A stretch of 64,000 nt of DNA, from assembly GCF_000150955.2 (NCBI RefSeq), contig NC_011669.1:371481-435480 (forward strand). The letters run 5' to 3'. A model generated the notes under the pieces. The model was not told the DNA's origin, searched no databases, and was given only the letters and a program-made list of their open reading frames with translations. This document shows, piece after piece, positions 10,586 to 21,925 of the stretch (position 1 is the first letter of the stretch; every line of letters begins with the position of its first letter). The DNA comes from Phaeodactylum tricornutum CCAP 1055/1. Its lineage: Eukaryota; Bacillariophyta; Bacillariophyceae; Surirellales; Neidiaceae. A program made the position numbers and the translations under genes.

Positions 10586-11311
10586 TTGCAAGAGAGCTCC
10601 CACGGAGTAGCTATGCTGGTAGCTCCATAAAAGTTTTTTTTTCGCTCACGTAAATTTAATCACTGTTTTGCTTTGTCTTGTAATCTGATTTGTGGTGTAG
10701 CTGCTGACAGTGTTTATTCGCATGGTCACCTCAAATTTTGGCTGGACTACCATCATCGATCAATCTGGCAGAGAGACAGGCTAATTGTAAATTTTAGATT
10801 CAAGAGTAATGTTATTCGCACTCCAACGGATAGCTGTTCGAGTTGTCTACGACATGTCAGCTTTGCTTCGAATGTAGGTATAACGAATCGAAAAACTCTA
10901 TCTATCTCGTTTGGCAGACATAAGTAAATATGAACCGAAGCAAATGACGAACCATGGCTGTGTCGTGTTCTTCCGAACCGAAGGCATGCCCCTTATATTA
11001 TCCATGATTAAAATAATAATTTATATGGTAGAATCCAGCACGTAGAGAGCCAGCCAAGCCAGGACAGGAAATACAGTATCCACCTAACCCAGCGTCGGTG
11101 ACCGTTGTATCTCCTTCGATCACTCGTAGTCGAGGCCGACCTCACCGGCAAGCTTGTTCTACTCCTGACTTCAGCTAAAGCGTTGTAGGAATACGAGTCG
11201 CTATCCACACGATCGCCGCTTCGTTAGAGCATATCGACATCCTCTTGTTCTCTCTGGAAATAGGTTTGTCTTGTTCCCTTTACGTGTTTTCGGTTGCGCG
11301 ATATCATAAAA
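10586..11311. other. Spacer between acidic protein and glycosyltransferase genes
   Basis: Nothing supported. It is moderately AT-rich, and the open frames are short and unrelated to known domains. Confidence 0.45.
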
Positions 11312-13678
11312 ATGGGGTTGGGCTTTGAGAAGACTGGTTCTCGTTCGCTCTTGCCGGACCAGGATCGTCGACGTAGGGCTCCCGAACAAAGCGTATGGTT
11401 GCAATGGGCATTTCCTGCCTCGCTGGCAGTCGTAGCCCTAATCATTGGCCTTTCTGTTTGGTCGAATCCAAACGACCCGGTCTTGCAATTGTCCCCGTAT
11501 ACCTACCGCGTCTTTGGCCCCGCCAACGACGTCGTTACCGAGACTTCCCATGGGGACATTTCCTTTCACTTTTACACGCCATCGCAACAGCGCGACTTGT
11601 TGATTCAGTACGGTCCCAAGTGTCAGCAAGAGTTACAGATCCCCGTTGATCAGGAAAGCGACAATATTCTGCTGAAACGTTTTGATGAATTGCCTCCGCA
11701 TTTCGCCGTGGAACTTTGGAAGTACTGCATGTTGTACACGGGTGTCGGGAACCTCTACTGGGAACCGAACAACGCCAAGCCTTGGATTTCGTGGGACGAA
11801 TGGCTGCCGTCGGTCACGACTCTCGGAGGTGACCGTACGCGTACGTCGTCTTTGGCCCTGCGCGTGGAAGACAGTGCTACCGATACGGTCATCCCCAAAG
11901 AGATGAACGGGCATTTGCAAATTCTTCATTCGCTCCTGTACTTGGCTCATCCCCAATCTCGGTTGGCTGCGGATATGATGCGCATTTTGCTGCACACTAA
12001 TGTAGCGAATCTAGATCCAGTGCAAATGGCCGAGACACTGGGCTTGTACATTGAACACGAACCCGAGAAGTGGACCCTCATAACGGCTCGGTGCGTCTTT
12101 CTGGAAACCACCACACCTTTAAACGTGATGGTAGAAGACAAAATTCCCTCCAAGGGAGCAATTCCAAAGTCCAGACGGTTGGTAAAGGCCACCAATACCA
12201 TGACGGCAGATGCATTACCGCAGCGTCACTGCCCAGCTTCCCACGGAGGGTATTGTTGTCAAGTCTGGCAGCCCGGAACTGACTGGCCCATCATGGCAAT
12301 TCATCGGCCGTACATTGCCGTCAAAGACATTGATATACCATTGCCGTACATGGTGGCAATCAATGGTCAGACGCTGGACGATGTCGGTGAGAAAGATTTG
12401 GCTTTGAGTAATTCCGACGTCCCTTACATTGCCACAGTGACGTCCGTATCGACTAGCTTACCTCCGGTCTCCAACCACGAAACGCCCAATTTTTTTGACA
12501 TTTTAATGGAAAACTCTTGTCTTCCAGGAACACGAGAGTGTTTCCGCTGTCTCAAGCTTGGCTTTCATGGTGAACCCGGTGGTGGCTCGTGTGAAGCTTG
12601 CCAAAGCGTTTGTCAGTGCTTTTGCAAAGTACTGTGCAAGGTTCGCCCCCCTCCCAAACGTATTTCTGCCGAGTGGACCGTTCGACGCCCCGTGCAGCGC
12701 AAAGATCCATCACGTCACATTCCGCGGGAAATTCACCAGACCTGGTTCGAGCCCATTACACAAGAATCTTACCCCAACATGAGTCGGTTGATTGAATCGT
12801 TTCGACAAGCTGGATGGACTTACCATTTCTACGACGATGAACTCTCTGCGCAGTTTCTTTCCGCTCATTTCCCACCCGAAGTTCGCGAAGCCTACGATTC
12901 TATCACCCCCGGAGCGTTCAAAGCCGATCTATTTCGATACTGTGTCTTATTGATTCGTGGAGGTTTATATGTGGATATGGATATTCTCCTCGAATCGAAT
13001 CTGGATAATGTAATCCCGCCCGAAATTGGTTTTATGACTCCTCAGGATGAACCCGGTTCATCCATAGATGCCCGCAGCTGTCTCTGGAACGGATTCTTGG
13101 CTTCTGCTCCAGGACATCCGTTTTTGGCCCGGACAATCCAAAACGTTGTGAACAACATCCGCAACCGCTTCACTTCTGTTGATTACGACGACATGTTGTG
13201 TCCGGACCCGGTTTTGTCAGTTGCACATTCTGTCGATGTTTTGTTTACTTGTGGGCCATGCATCCTCGGATCCTCTATAAACGAAGTGTTGGGAAAGCAT
13301 CCACAAGCAAATTTTGAGTACGGTGATATTGATCTGTATGGGGTTGAACGTGAGAAGGCAGGGCAATACAAGGATGAAAATCCTATGTCCAGCAATCACC
13401 GCAAGCTCGTGGTGGATCCAGATGATCACAGACTACTGATCCCAGGTCGTAGCATCCTGTTACGGCAAAACAAGAACGATATGGGCGCTCATCGGTTTAC
13501 TTGGGACCAGCACAACACTGTTGTTGCGACAACGGATCTGCCTGACTACGATGACCGTCCGAAATCGAAGGGCCACTACTCCGATACGCACGAACAATTT
13601 GGTATTTACGGTTTACACAAACTCTACGTGGATGAAAAACGCGCCAACGAAGTCATCAAAATCACTGTCCAGGCGTGA
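11312..13678 (+). CDS. Golgi-type glycosyltransferase with DXD motif (Och1/Gly_transf_sug family)
   Basis: Type II membrane glycosyltransferase of 788 residues, single exon, first in-frame ATG used. A membrane helix at about residues 30-50 follows a short basic cytosolic tail. The catalytic domain starts near residue 467 with IPREIHQTWFE, the opening of the Gly_transf_sug family. It continues with KADLFRYCVLLIRGGLYVDMD, with the DXD metal/nucleotide-sugar motif near residue 554, and ends in a region with conserved Gly/His residues. Between anchor and catalytic domain lies about 415 residues not seen in yeast Och1, including a Cys-rich stretch (about residues 400-446) with CxxC pairs. It probably adds hexose to cell-surface glycans; the sugar is unknown. 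It ends only 81 bp from the convergent RsmG gene. Confidence 0.85.
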   Translation: MGLGFEKTGSRSLLPDQDRRRRAPEQSVWLQWAFPASLAVVALIIGLSVWSNPNDPVLQLSPYTYRVFGPANDVVTETSHGDISFHFYTPSQQRDLLIQYGPKCQQELQIPVDQESDNILLKRFDELPPHFAVELWKYCMLYTGVGNLYWEPNNAKPWISWDEWLPSVTTLGGDRTRTSSLALRVEDSATDTVIPKEMNGHLQILHSLLYLAHPQSRLAADMMRILLHTNVANLDPVQMAETLGLYIEHEPEKWTLITARCVFLETTTPLNVMVEDKIPSKGAIPKSRRLVKATNTMTADALPQRHCPASHGGYCCQVWQPGTDWPIMAIHRPYIAVKDIDIPLPYMVAINGQTLDDVGEKDLALSNSDVPYIATVTSVSTSLPPVSNHETPNFFDILMENSCLPGTRECFRCLKLGFHGEPGGGSCEACQSVCQCFCKVLCKVRPPPKRISAEWTVRRPVQRKDPSRHIPREIHQTWFEPITQESYPNMSRLIESFRQAGWTYHFYDDELSAQFLSAHFPPEVREAYDSITPGAFKADLFRYCVLLIRGGLYVDMDILLESNLDNVIPPEIGFMTPQDEPGSSIDARSCLWNGFLASAPGHPFLARTIQNVVNNIRNRFTSVDYDDMLCPDPVLSVAHSVDVLFTCGPCILGSSINEVLGKHPQANFEYGDIDLYGVEREKAGQYKDENPMSSNHRKLVVDPDDHRLLIPGRSILLRQNKNDMGAHRFTWDQHNTVVATTDLPDYDDRPKSKGHYSDTHEQFGIYGLHKLYVDEKRANEVIKITVQA

Positions 13679-13759
13679 AGAAATTGTCGTAGAAATTTTA
13701 ACAATAGCTGGGCAACTTTACGCAATAGGGTTTTGTTGTCCTGGTATCGTAAAAGTAGG

Positions 13760-14800
13760 TTACGAGCTAGAATACCGCTTGAAGCCTTCGTAGCCGCGCT
13801 GCTTGGGCTCTTCCGAGTTTCGGCGGCTCCAAGATCCTTTGGCTGTCGTCTTTCTCTGGGACGATGGGCGCTTTCTTTGTGATCGATTGGTTGGTGACGG
13901 TTGCACAGAAATTCCACTAGCCTTGGCGATCCTCTTCACAGCAAGCTGGGGGAGTATTAATATTCTCTTATCCGATTCCATGTCGGGTACTAGCGACTCG
14001 ATGGGGGTATCCGAAACAGTTTGTTCCAGAATACTCGCGTCGACGTCGCCGCCAATCCAGTAGAGAAGATGCCCCGTGGGTTTGACCAAATGCTGCATCC
14101 ACGCACAAAATTGTGGGATGGCCGACACACTACGACCCGTGGCGACATCGAAGACCTCGTCCCGTAAATCTTCGGCACGCCCGTGATGTGTACGAACGTG
14201 GTCGAGTCCCAGAGCGTTTGCCATGTCTTGGGCCGCAGTCAGTTTCTTGCCTACACTGTCAAGGAGGACAAACTGAACGTCGGGATAGGCAATCGCCAAC
14301 GGCAATCCGGGAAAGCCACCGCCCGTGCCAACGTCGACCAGTGTTTTAGCAGTGTTTAAGGGATTTTGATCTTCTGAAAAGGCACAGCAGGCAATGGAAG
14401 GTAGTACGTGCCGGCCAAATACGGTTGCCACCGTGCAATCCTTCCGCGAAACCAAATTTATTCGGTCGTTCCAGTCCACAACGGCTTGACACAACGACAC
14501 CAGTTGTTCGTGTTGGGCACCAGAGAGTTTCAAATCGTTCATGACGATATCTCTAGCTTGGTCTGAAGCCGGATCTAGCTCAAACAAGGCGGGAGACGCC
14601 GCGAACGACGACAGAGGCGTCAAGCTGGGCTGGAGGGTATCCTGGTCATCAGTGTCATCTCCCCAGTAATTGCTAGTTTCCGGTTCGCTCCGACAAGCCA
14701 CAGCAACCTCGTTACGATTCCTTGTACTGGAAAGTCGTGCTAGAAAGCTGTTGGCTGTCGACAACACCAACAAAAGCGACACAAGTCTCACCGTCGACAT
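13760..14800 (-). CDS. rsmG: RsmG/GidB-type 16S rRNA m7G methyltransferase, plastid-targeted
   Basis: Bacterial-type enzyme that methylates N7 of a guanosine (G527 in E. coli) in 16S rRNA using S-adenosylmethionine. 346 residues from the ATG at 14800; the frame extends three codons upstream only through a TTG. Residues 1-18 form a signal peptide ending at NS-F19, which fits plastid import and hence plastid ribosomes as substrate. The family core starts with LVSLCQAVVDWNDRINLVS. The SAM-binding motif VDVGTGGGFPGLPLAI is near residue 155, and the ATGRSVS motif lies later. A C-terminal tail of about 40 residues rich in Arg, Lys and Ser is an extension beyond bacterial RsmG and may bind RNA. No intron. 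Confidence 0.92.
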   Translation of the reverse strand: MSTVRLVSLLLVLSTANSFLARLSSTRNRNEVAVACRSEPETSNYWGDDTDDQDTLQPSLTPLSSFAASPALFELDPASDQARDIVMNDLKLSGAQHEQLVSLCQAVVDWNDRINLVSRKDCTVATVFGRHVLPSIACCAFSEDQNPLNTAKTLVDVGTGGGFPGLPLAIAYPDVQFVLLDSVGKKLTAAQDMANALGLDHVRTHHGRAEDLRDEVFDVATGRSVSAIPQFCAWMQHLVKPTGHLLYWIGGDVDASILEQTVSDTPIESLVPDMESDKRILILPQLAVKRIAKASGISVQPSPTNRSQRKRPSSQRKTTAKGSWSRRNSEEPKQRGYEGFKRYSSS

Positions 14801-15230
14801 GGTTTTCAATCAATTGTAAACCGCTTTTGAGACTGCGCCTGGAATTGTGGATGGTTACTCGGTGGGATGACAAAATTCTGCGTTGGTATTGGTTGGCACC
14901 AAAATCGTACGACCGTCGTCCGGTGTGACATGAATCGGTCGGAGAAGTGACGTGGCTAGTGTCCCACCTCGAAGACGCGTGATGAACGAGACCGAAAGAT
15001 CGGTGCCGAGTTGGAATTCCCCACCATGGCCATCCCTGCCTTCGACAATAATCTACAATTTGCTCCACCCAACTCCATTTCGACCCGGACACTGTGTTGA
15101 ATTCACCACCAACGTATTATCTGTCGCTTGTGACGCACACTGCTGGCGTAACGATTTGTTGTCTTGCAGATTTCCAAATAACGCAGTAAGCGAGGACTCT
15201 GGAATCCATCCGCCCTCCCACCCAAACACA
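14801..15230. other. Divergent promoter region between rsmG and Rpn8 genes
   Basis: No gene. The upstream open frame that leads into the Rpn8 gene has no conserved sequence before the ATG at 15231. Confidence 0.5.
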
Positions 15231-16372
15231 ATGACTGCCATGGAAACAGAAAGCTCGGAAACCGTCGTAACCAAGGCGCTTTCCTCTACCGGACCAGACA
15301 TCGACGAAGTCGTTATTCATCCGCTGGTTTTGCTGAGCGTCGCTGATCACTATCACCGGGTAGCAAGAGGTACACGAAAACGCGTCGTTGGCGTTTTGTT
15401 GGGGCAGTCACATCGTGGGAAAATCGATGTATTGAATTCGTTCGCCCTTCCTTTTGAAGAAGACATTCGAAACCCGGTACGTTGGGATCTGGACAGAGGC
15501 GGCAAACGACAAGATACCGCATTAACGAAAAGGAGTGTATCGTGTTCACTGTCTAACACTTCGTGTTGTCTGCTCACGTGGAATCTGCTGTCTTTTTTGT
15601 CGCTTCCGGTCAGTCCGTCTTCTATTTCGATCACAACTTTCTCGAGGAAATGATTCGTCTATTCCGTAAAGTCAACACCAAGGAAACTATCGTCGGGTTT
15701 TACTCCACAGGCCCCTCAATCCGACCCAACGATCTACGAATTCACGATATTTGCAAACGGTACGTTCGCATCCCCATCTTTTGTATCATCGATATTCGCC
15801 CGGATCGTCAAGAGCTTCCCGTCAAGGCCTACAAGGTAGTGGAACAGGTACACCACGCCGGACAGGCTGTCACGCGACAGTTCGATCACGTTAGTACGCA
15901 AATGGGTGCCATGGAAGCGGAAGAAATCGGCGTTGCGCATTTGTTGCGGGACATCAACGACCCCACCGTCAGTACGGTCATGAGTTTGATTCAGGGCAAG
16001 CTCAATGGTTTGCAATCCTTGACGGAAAAATTGTTGACCGCCAAGAAATATTTGCAGGCCTGTGCGGAGGGAAAGTGCAAAGTGAATACCGAAATTGTGG
16101 ATCACTTGCAAACGATTGTCTCCCTGCTGCCGAATTTAAATACTCCCGATCTGGTGCACGCTATGATTGTCAAGACGAACGATATGCACATGGCGGTTTA
16201 CTTGGCGTCCTTAATTCGATCAGTGATTGCCCTACACGACCTTGTGAACAACAAGATTCGCTACGGAGAAGATGGCATGCAAGACAACGACGAAGCGCTC
16301 GCGCAAGAGGAAGAAAAGAAAGAGGAGGAGAAGCTCAAGGATACTGGAAACAAGAAAGACGGAGGGAAATAA
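15231..16372 (+). CDS. RPN8: 26S proteasome lid subunit Rpn8/PSMD7
   Basis: MPN-domain subunit of the proteasome lid that pairs with Rpn11. Exons 15231-15476 and 15614-16372 are joined in phase 0 over a 137-nt intron, giving 334 residues. The MPN domain begins with [15 protein letters not shown] and KRVVGVLLG, crosses the junction into [13 protein letters not shown], and includes GFYSTGP where active JAMM proteases have the HSHP ligands. The metal ligands are therefore absent, as expected of the non-catalytic Rpn8. The C-terminal half carries GVEHLLRDI-like, [11 protein letters not shown] and [16 protein letters not shown] helices used for lid bundle assembly. The end is a charged Lys/Glu tail, also typical. 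The length matches the human protein (324 residues). Confidence 0.95.
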
Positions 16373-16899
16373 CTATTTACTTACCGTCAAATAATGTAAA
16401 CGTTGTAGCAGGCTCTTACCGTTTGAGCCATGCCAATGCAATTCGGTTTTCGGGTGGGGTCGTCACGGATAGTCGGTATCCGCCGCAGTTGCATCTATAG
16501 TTTCGCAGTCGATGACCAAAATAAACTTTGTGTCGAAAGTCCACTGGCATAGCTGTTCGATGGCAAGATCTATATTGGAATCGGGGCGGCAACCGTTCTA
16601 GCAAAGCGAGTGCGAGCGTTTTTTATGAAAATGTATGGGGTTGTTGCTTTTTTTTTTTGGAACACATTCTCGAGCTAGAGTTACCAGGTGATAGTTTTGA
16701 CGGGGGCTGCTCCGTCCAAATCCCCTACTAGCCCTCTTTCGAGATCCAGACTGGAAATCAAAAACGAACCACGAGTAATCTCTTGTTGGTTTATATACAT
16801 TTACGTTTACTATTAATCTTGATCTTTAAAACCTTTCCACTTATCCTACCAGCGAACGAACGCAGCCTCGATACACTTTGACCACAATTTGTTTCGAAT
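16373..16899. other. Spacer between Rpn8 and MYST genes
   Basis: No gene recognised. Contains a T10 run near 16650 and AT-rich sequence before the MYST start. Confidence 0.5.
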
Positions 16900-18766
16900 A
16901 TGGCGACCCCAATCTCCAAGGGCAAAGCGTCTGAAACCAAGAACGATGGTCAAATGCAAATCGATACGTCGGAAGGACACGCGCGTGAGGTTCCGATTTA
17001 CGATATTGACGTTGCAGAAACGGCAGAAAAGAAACGTAAAACGGTCAATTATTCACCGACGAACGCTACAACTCAAGATCTGCACCCTTACGCACGCGGG
17101 GCCGTTATCGAAGTCTGGTACCGAGCCAAAAAGGAAGAAGCAGACGACTGGTGGTCCGAGCCTGAATCAGAAGAGGATGATGATGAAAGCGTGGAAAAAA
17201 CGGTTCGCCTTTGCGATGTCATCGATCGAGCACAAAACGAGAACACCGGAAAATGGAGGTACTACGTGCACTACAAAGACTTTAATCGACGGATGGACGA
17301 ATGGATCAGCGTAGATCGCATCGTGTCGCCTCCCTCAGTTGGCAACGCCAAAGCTCGGGCACTAAAAAAAGAAGAGGAACGAGAGAAGAAAAAGAAGCAG
17401 AAAAAGGAAGAAGAAGAAAAGGCGCTTATGGATTGGACACAACCTCGAAGTCGAAGGCGCGCTTCGGCTGTGGACATTAGCAAGGACGATATGAATGGGC
17501 GCAGAAGACGTCTGTCTCGTAAAAAGAGCTTCAACACGGACGATGACAACACTGTTGTCGCGTCGAACGTTGAAGAAGACGACGAAGAATATCAAGATGA
17601 GAAAGAGAAGTCCAATGAAGAGATGTTGGCACTACCGACGGATACTGTGACCACGCACACAGTAGGGGAGCATGTCGTAGCGACGGTCAAAGCCCAGGAA
17701 CTTGATGAACATGAAGGCTTGGATGAGGCGTCGTTGCGCGAGCATGAAGAGGTAACGAAGGTGAAAAATGTTGGTTTCATGGAGCTTGGGCAATAGTAAG
17801 TAATGCTTCGCTTTACGACCTTGTTGGTGACTGTCATACTGTCTCTTTCTTCTTGTGACTCAATAATCGTTTAGTCAAATGGAGACCTGGTATTTTTCTC
17901 CCTTGCCAAAAGAGCTATTGAATGCAAGCGGCTTTATCGACGTTCTGTATGTTTGCGAGTTTTCCTTTGGGCTGTATGCCCGCAAGAGTGAGCTTCAAAG
18001 GTTCCAAGCACGTCTTCCGAGTGAAAGGCGCCATCCACCTGGCAACGAAATCTATCGAAATGGCGATTTGGCAATGTTTGAAGTAGATGGAATGGAAGAG
18101 CGAATCTACTGTCAAAATCTATGCTATCTCGCAAAACTCTTCCTTGATCACAAGACGCTTTACTATGATGTGGACCCTTTTCTGTTTTACGTTCTGTGTG
18201 AAGTGGACAATCGAGGCTTTCATCCTGTTGGCTACTATAGCAAAGAAAAGTACTCCGATGTTGGCTACAATTTGGCTTGTATTTTAACTTTTCCTGCGCA
18301 TCAACGCAAAGGGTATGGACGCTTTCTCATTGCTTTTTCGTATGAACTTAGCAAAAAGGAAGAGAAGGTTGGATCACCAGAAAAGCCTATGTCAGACCTC
18401 GGGCAGCAAGCCTATAAGCCCTACTGGGGTTCAACGGTGGTTGATTATTTGTTGAATCAGTCCAATGAATCTTCGTTGAGCATTATGGACGTTTCGAAAA
18501 GGACATCAATCATGGCCGAAGACATTGTTTTTACGTTGAATCAACTAGGGATTTTGAAGATCATCAACGGTATATACTTTATCGCAGCCGAAAAGAGCCT
18601 GCTTCAGCGATTGGCAGAAAAATACCCCGTAAAGGAACCTCGAGTGGATCCATCCAAGCTTCATTGGACTCCCTTTTTGACTGACATCAAGCGAGACAAG
18701 TTCAGTATACATAGCAAGAAGCCTAATGTTGAAACGGACGAAGTCCGAGGTACGGGAGGCTTTTAA
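16900..18766 (+). CDS. MYST-family histone acetyltransferase (Tip60/Esa1 type)
   Basis: Nuclear lysine acetyltransferase, the catalytic subunit type of NuA4 complexes. Exons 16900-17795 and 17875-18766 are joined over a 79-nt intron (TA|T, Tyr299) into 595 residues. A chromo-barrel domain lies at about residues 65-142 (WRYYVHYKDFNRRMDEWI). A charged linker follows, longer than in human Tip60 and with Lys/Glu runs. The MYST domain starts at the junction (ELGQYQMETWYFSP). The acetyl-CoA loop QRKGYG is at 442-447, the active-site Cys at 434 and catalytic Glu at 456. The C2HC zinc finger is degenerate: Cys326 remains, but the other ligand positions read Ser329, Phe342 and Leu346. The RHPPGNEIYR segment after it is intact. 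Histone target is by family. Confidence 0.93.
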
Positions 18767-19387
18767 ATGGTGGCTTTCCTCATCCAAATTGACGAAGCCA
18801 ATATTACTTTGAAAGGAGGTTTTCTACTGGCACACATTCGTTGGCTTGATGAGCCTCGTCTACACCTGGCTAGGCAAGTTTGGTGCCACGCGTGTGTTCG
18901 TTTTTTGCCGCGTTGTTTCGCCTCTCATGAGAAAGCTTACGATTGGGTAGAAAGTTGACTAATTGTATCACCAACAGTAAGGAATTCTGGCTGTTGTGCT
19001 TGCCTTCACAAATACTTTCAAATCTTCTAGCAGACAATCATCTTTAACAGTTAGTGCAACGTTGAGGCTACGCTGCTGCCTCTAGAGGATTCAAATACTG
19101 CGCAGAACCGTGGGGCGGAAACAAAGTAGACTTTGATGGTTCAGGCAAAAACAGAGAATGCTCTCATCAGTGAAAACATAACTCACCTTCGAGCTCCAAA
19201 TAGTTGGCTGTCAAATTTCCGCCGGTTGACAATAGGTGTTCTCATTTTTTACGGACGCTCCTGTAATCATGATCGGACGGGAAAGCGAACTGTCTCACTT
19301 TCATCAACTCACTATCAGTTCTGCGCCCACAAGTATTGGAAAAGCACCAACAATTCAGCAACTTACACTTGCATTAGCGTCGGTAAA
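18767..19387. other. Spacer between MYST and MFS transporter genes
   Basis: No gene seen. TAACAGTTAG motif at 19045-19054. The transporter frame is open back to an ATG at 19136, but the extra 84 residues look non-coding. Confidence 0.45.
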
Positions 19388-21635
19388 ATGGAACCATCGG
19401 ACAAATTGTTTGCGCGCTCGTACCACTTTCTCGATGAGCATGGGGAAAACATTCCATTGCGAGCTTCCATCGGCGGGAGCTCATGGACAGCAGCCGGTGG
19501 AGGCTCATTGCCGCACCACCGACGACAGCGCAAAACACTGATGTCTTCTTCCAAGACCAGAGAAAATCAGCACGAATCCTTTAACTCATCGGCATCGTCG
19601 GTGCGCTCAATCGCAACCCGGTGGAGTGACAACACATTGGTGCAATCGGTCTTGATGGCCGATGGACTCTACGTGCCGGATGTTGAGGTGGAGACTTCCC
19701 CTGAGCAATTGCCTTCCCGATACTCGAAAGCTAACGTGAAGTCTAAGGCCACTTGGTTTGGAGCGCTTTGTTTGGCTGGTATTGGAATGTTTGTCGAAGC
19801 TTACGTAATCATTACCACGGGACAGATCAAAACTATTTGGCACAGCAATTATCCCACTTGCTGGGAAGCCGACAAAGACCAGCCTTGTCCCAACAAGATT
19901 CAATGTTGTGACCTGTTTCCCAATACTCCCAATACTATCTGCCAAGTGGAAACACCTAACGACATTTGCACCATAGAGAACAACTATTCAAATGGAATGA
20001 CGTGCACCGAGCCGCAAGTGGGAGGCGTCAGCTATGCAGAATTTGCTGGGATAATGATTGGTATGCTTACGTTTGGCACGGTAGCAGATCGGGTAGGTCG
20101 CAAGCAAGCCGGGACCTTGACATCTATTGTAATGATTGCCGGCATTGGCGGAATGAGTAAGTTCAAACGAGGCTAAACATGGATTTATTACCTTATATTC
20201 CCTCACGCGTATATACAATCAGCATTCTTTGATAGTGATAACATTTCCACACTGTTTGTTGTCTTTTCCTGTTTTTTCGCCGTTTTCGGATTTGGAGTTG
20301 GGGGTGAGTATCCGCTGACGGCAACTCAAGCAGCTGAGCACCACGCCGAAAGCGCGGAGGACGCTTTACAAGACGACGAGGAAACTCGTCATCATCGCCT
20401 GCTGATGGAAAAGGCCAAAACGGCTCGACGTGGTGAAACTATATCCTTAGTTTTCGCCATGCAAGGAGTCGGTGCAGTTGTAGGGAGTCTGCTGTTGCTC
20501 TCTCTCATTTTCTTTTCTGGTCAAGGTCGCGTAGATTGCTATAGTTTGTCGGCAAATTCACGCGGAACGGATGTCAACGCGCTGGAGACCATTTGGCGGA
20601 GCTTCTACTTGATCGGGCTTATAATGGTTTGCATGTTGTTCATCTATCGATCATTGGTCCTCGAAGGTAATACGAACTTTCTTCATAATGTCAAATGATT
20701 CTTCTCTCTCTAATCGACAATATTTTTGCTGGCTTTAAGAGGGCGATGGTTGCGCTATGATGGCCGCTCGAAAAGAGCGGCGAGAAACTAAACACGGAAA
20801 GGATGTTATGAAAAAACGCTGGTGGCATATCTTTTGGTTTTATACGCCACGTCTGCTCGGTACAGGCGGAAACTGGTTTGTCTGGGATGTAACATTTTAT
20901 GGATTGAAACTTTTTTCTGGTCCAATATTTGACGATATCAATCCTGGAGGGGACCTAATGGTACAAAACGGATACTTGTTGATCAACAATCTATGCGCCC
21001 TTGTCGGTTACTACTGCGCGGCTAGGGTAATCGATAATCCTTTCATTGGGCGGAAGCGCTTGCAAATGTTTTCATTCGCTGTATCTGCAATTCTATTCAT
21101 GGCGACGGCCGCCGTTTTCGACACAGCTAGCTCGGGTGCTATCATGTTTCTTTTCTTTGCTAGCAGCTTTTTTGGAAATTTTGGAGCAAATGTTACAACC
21201 TACGTCATGGCAGCTGAAACGTATCCAACAGAACTTCGTGGCACGTTTCACGGGCTGTCGGCGTTTCTCGGAAAGGCTGGAGCTCTTTTTGCGAATATTG
21301 GATTCACTTATCTTTCAACAGATGAAATTTTTTGGGCGTGTGGGGCATGTGCAATTACCGGCTTCTTTTTGACCTACGTCTTTTCGGTTGACTTGACAGG
21401 AGTTTCTCTGGCGGAGCACGACGCACTCTTGGAGCTCCTTTATGCGAACCGGGTTGGTCGATATCGAGGCAAGCTGAATGAATACCGCCACTTATCCAAC
21501 TTTGAGATCTGGACAGGTTGGCATGGGGAATACGATCAGGACTGGGTTCGTAAGCTGATTGCTGACGAGGAAAAAACGATGCACCCTATCCACCTTCCGG
21601 GGGAACCGAGTCTTGATGGAAAACAAAAGGTGTAG
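19388..21635 (+). CDS. MFS transporter, phosphate:H+ symporter-like
   Basis: Twelve-helix major facilitator of the PHS type. Three exons, 19388-20156, 20223-20666 and 20740-21635, with 66- and 73-nt introns, give 702 residues. A polar N-terminus of about 120 residues precedes the first helix. Diagnostic sequences are GTVADRVGRKQAG after helix 2, GFGVGGEYPLTA just after the first splice, and a late MAAETYPTELRGTFHG segment, all typical of phosphate/sugar symporters. The first outer loop (about residues 155-210) is long and has about eight Cys, likely disulfide-bonded, which fungal Pho84 lacks. The central loop is also long and charged. Substrate is most likely inorganic phosphate, but organic-anion or sugar transport is possible. 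An upstream in-frame ATG (19136) is an alternative start. Confidence 0.85.
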
Positions 21636-21925
21636 GAAGGCAACACAGTTATTAACTTTAAGGAAGAAAGAACTAGGTAGTTGATCACGAATCTGTGGGT
21701 AAACAAAGAGCTTTACCGCGTACATTCACTTCAGTCTTCGCGGGCATATGTATAGGAAACAAATAAGATTGTCTCCAATGCGGCAAAAATGAAGCTTGAT
21801 TTGCACACACAGCTAGAGCCTCTCTGATCCATCCACTCCAATTGATTGTAAAATATCACAGATGTACCATTTTATCTCGTTAGAAATACTCCTTTCCTTA
21901 AATACTCCATTACATGGTTCTTTCT

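Noticed and set aside
19136-19387. Upstream ATG of the MFS transporter
   Set aside because: It adds 84 residues with no conserved or targeting character. Kept only as an alternative start.
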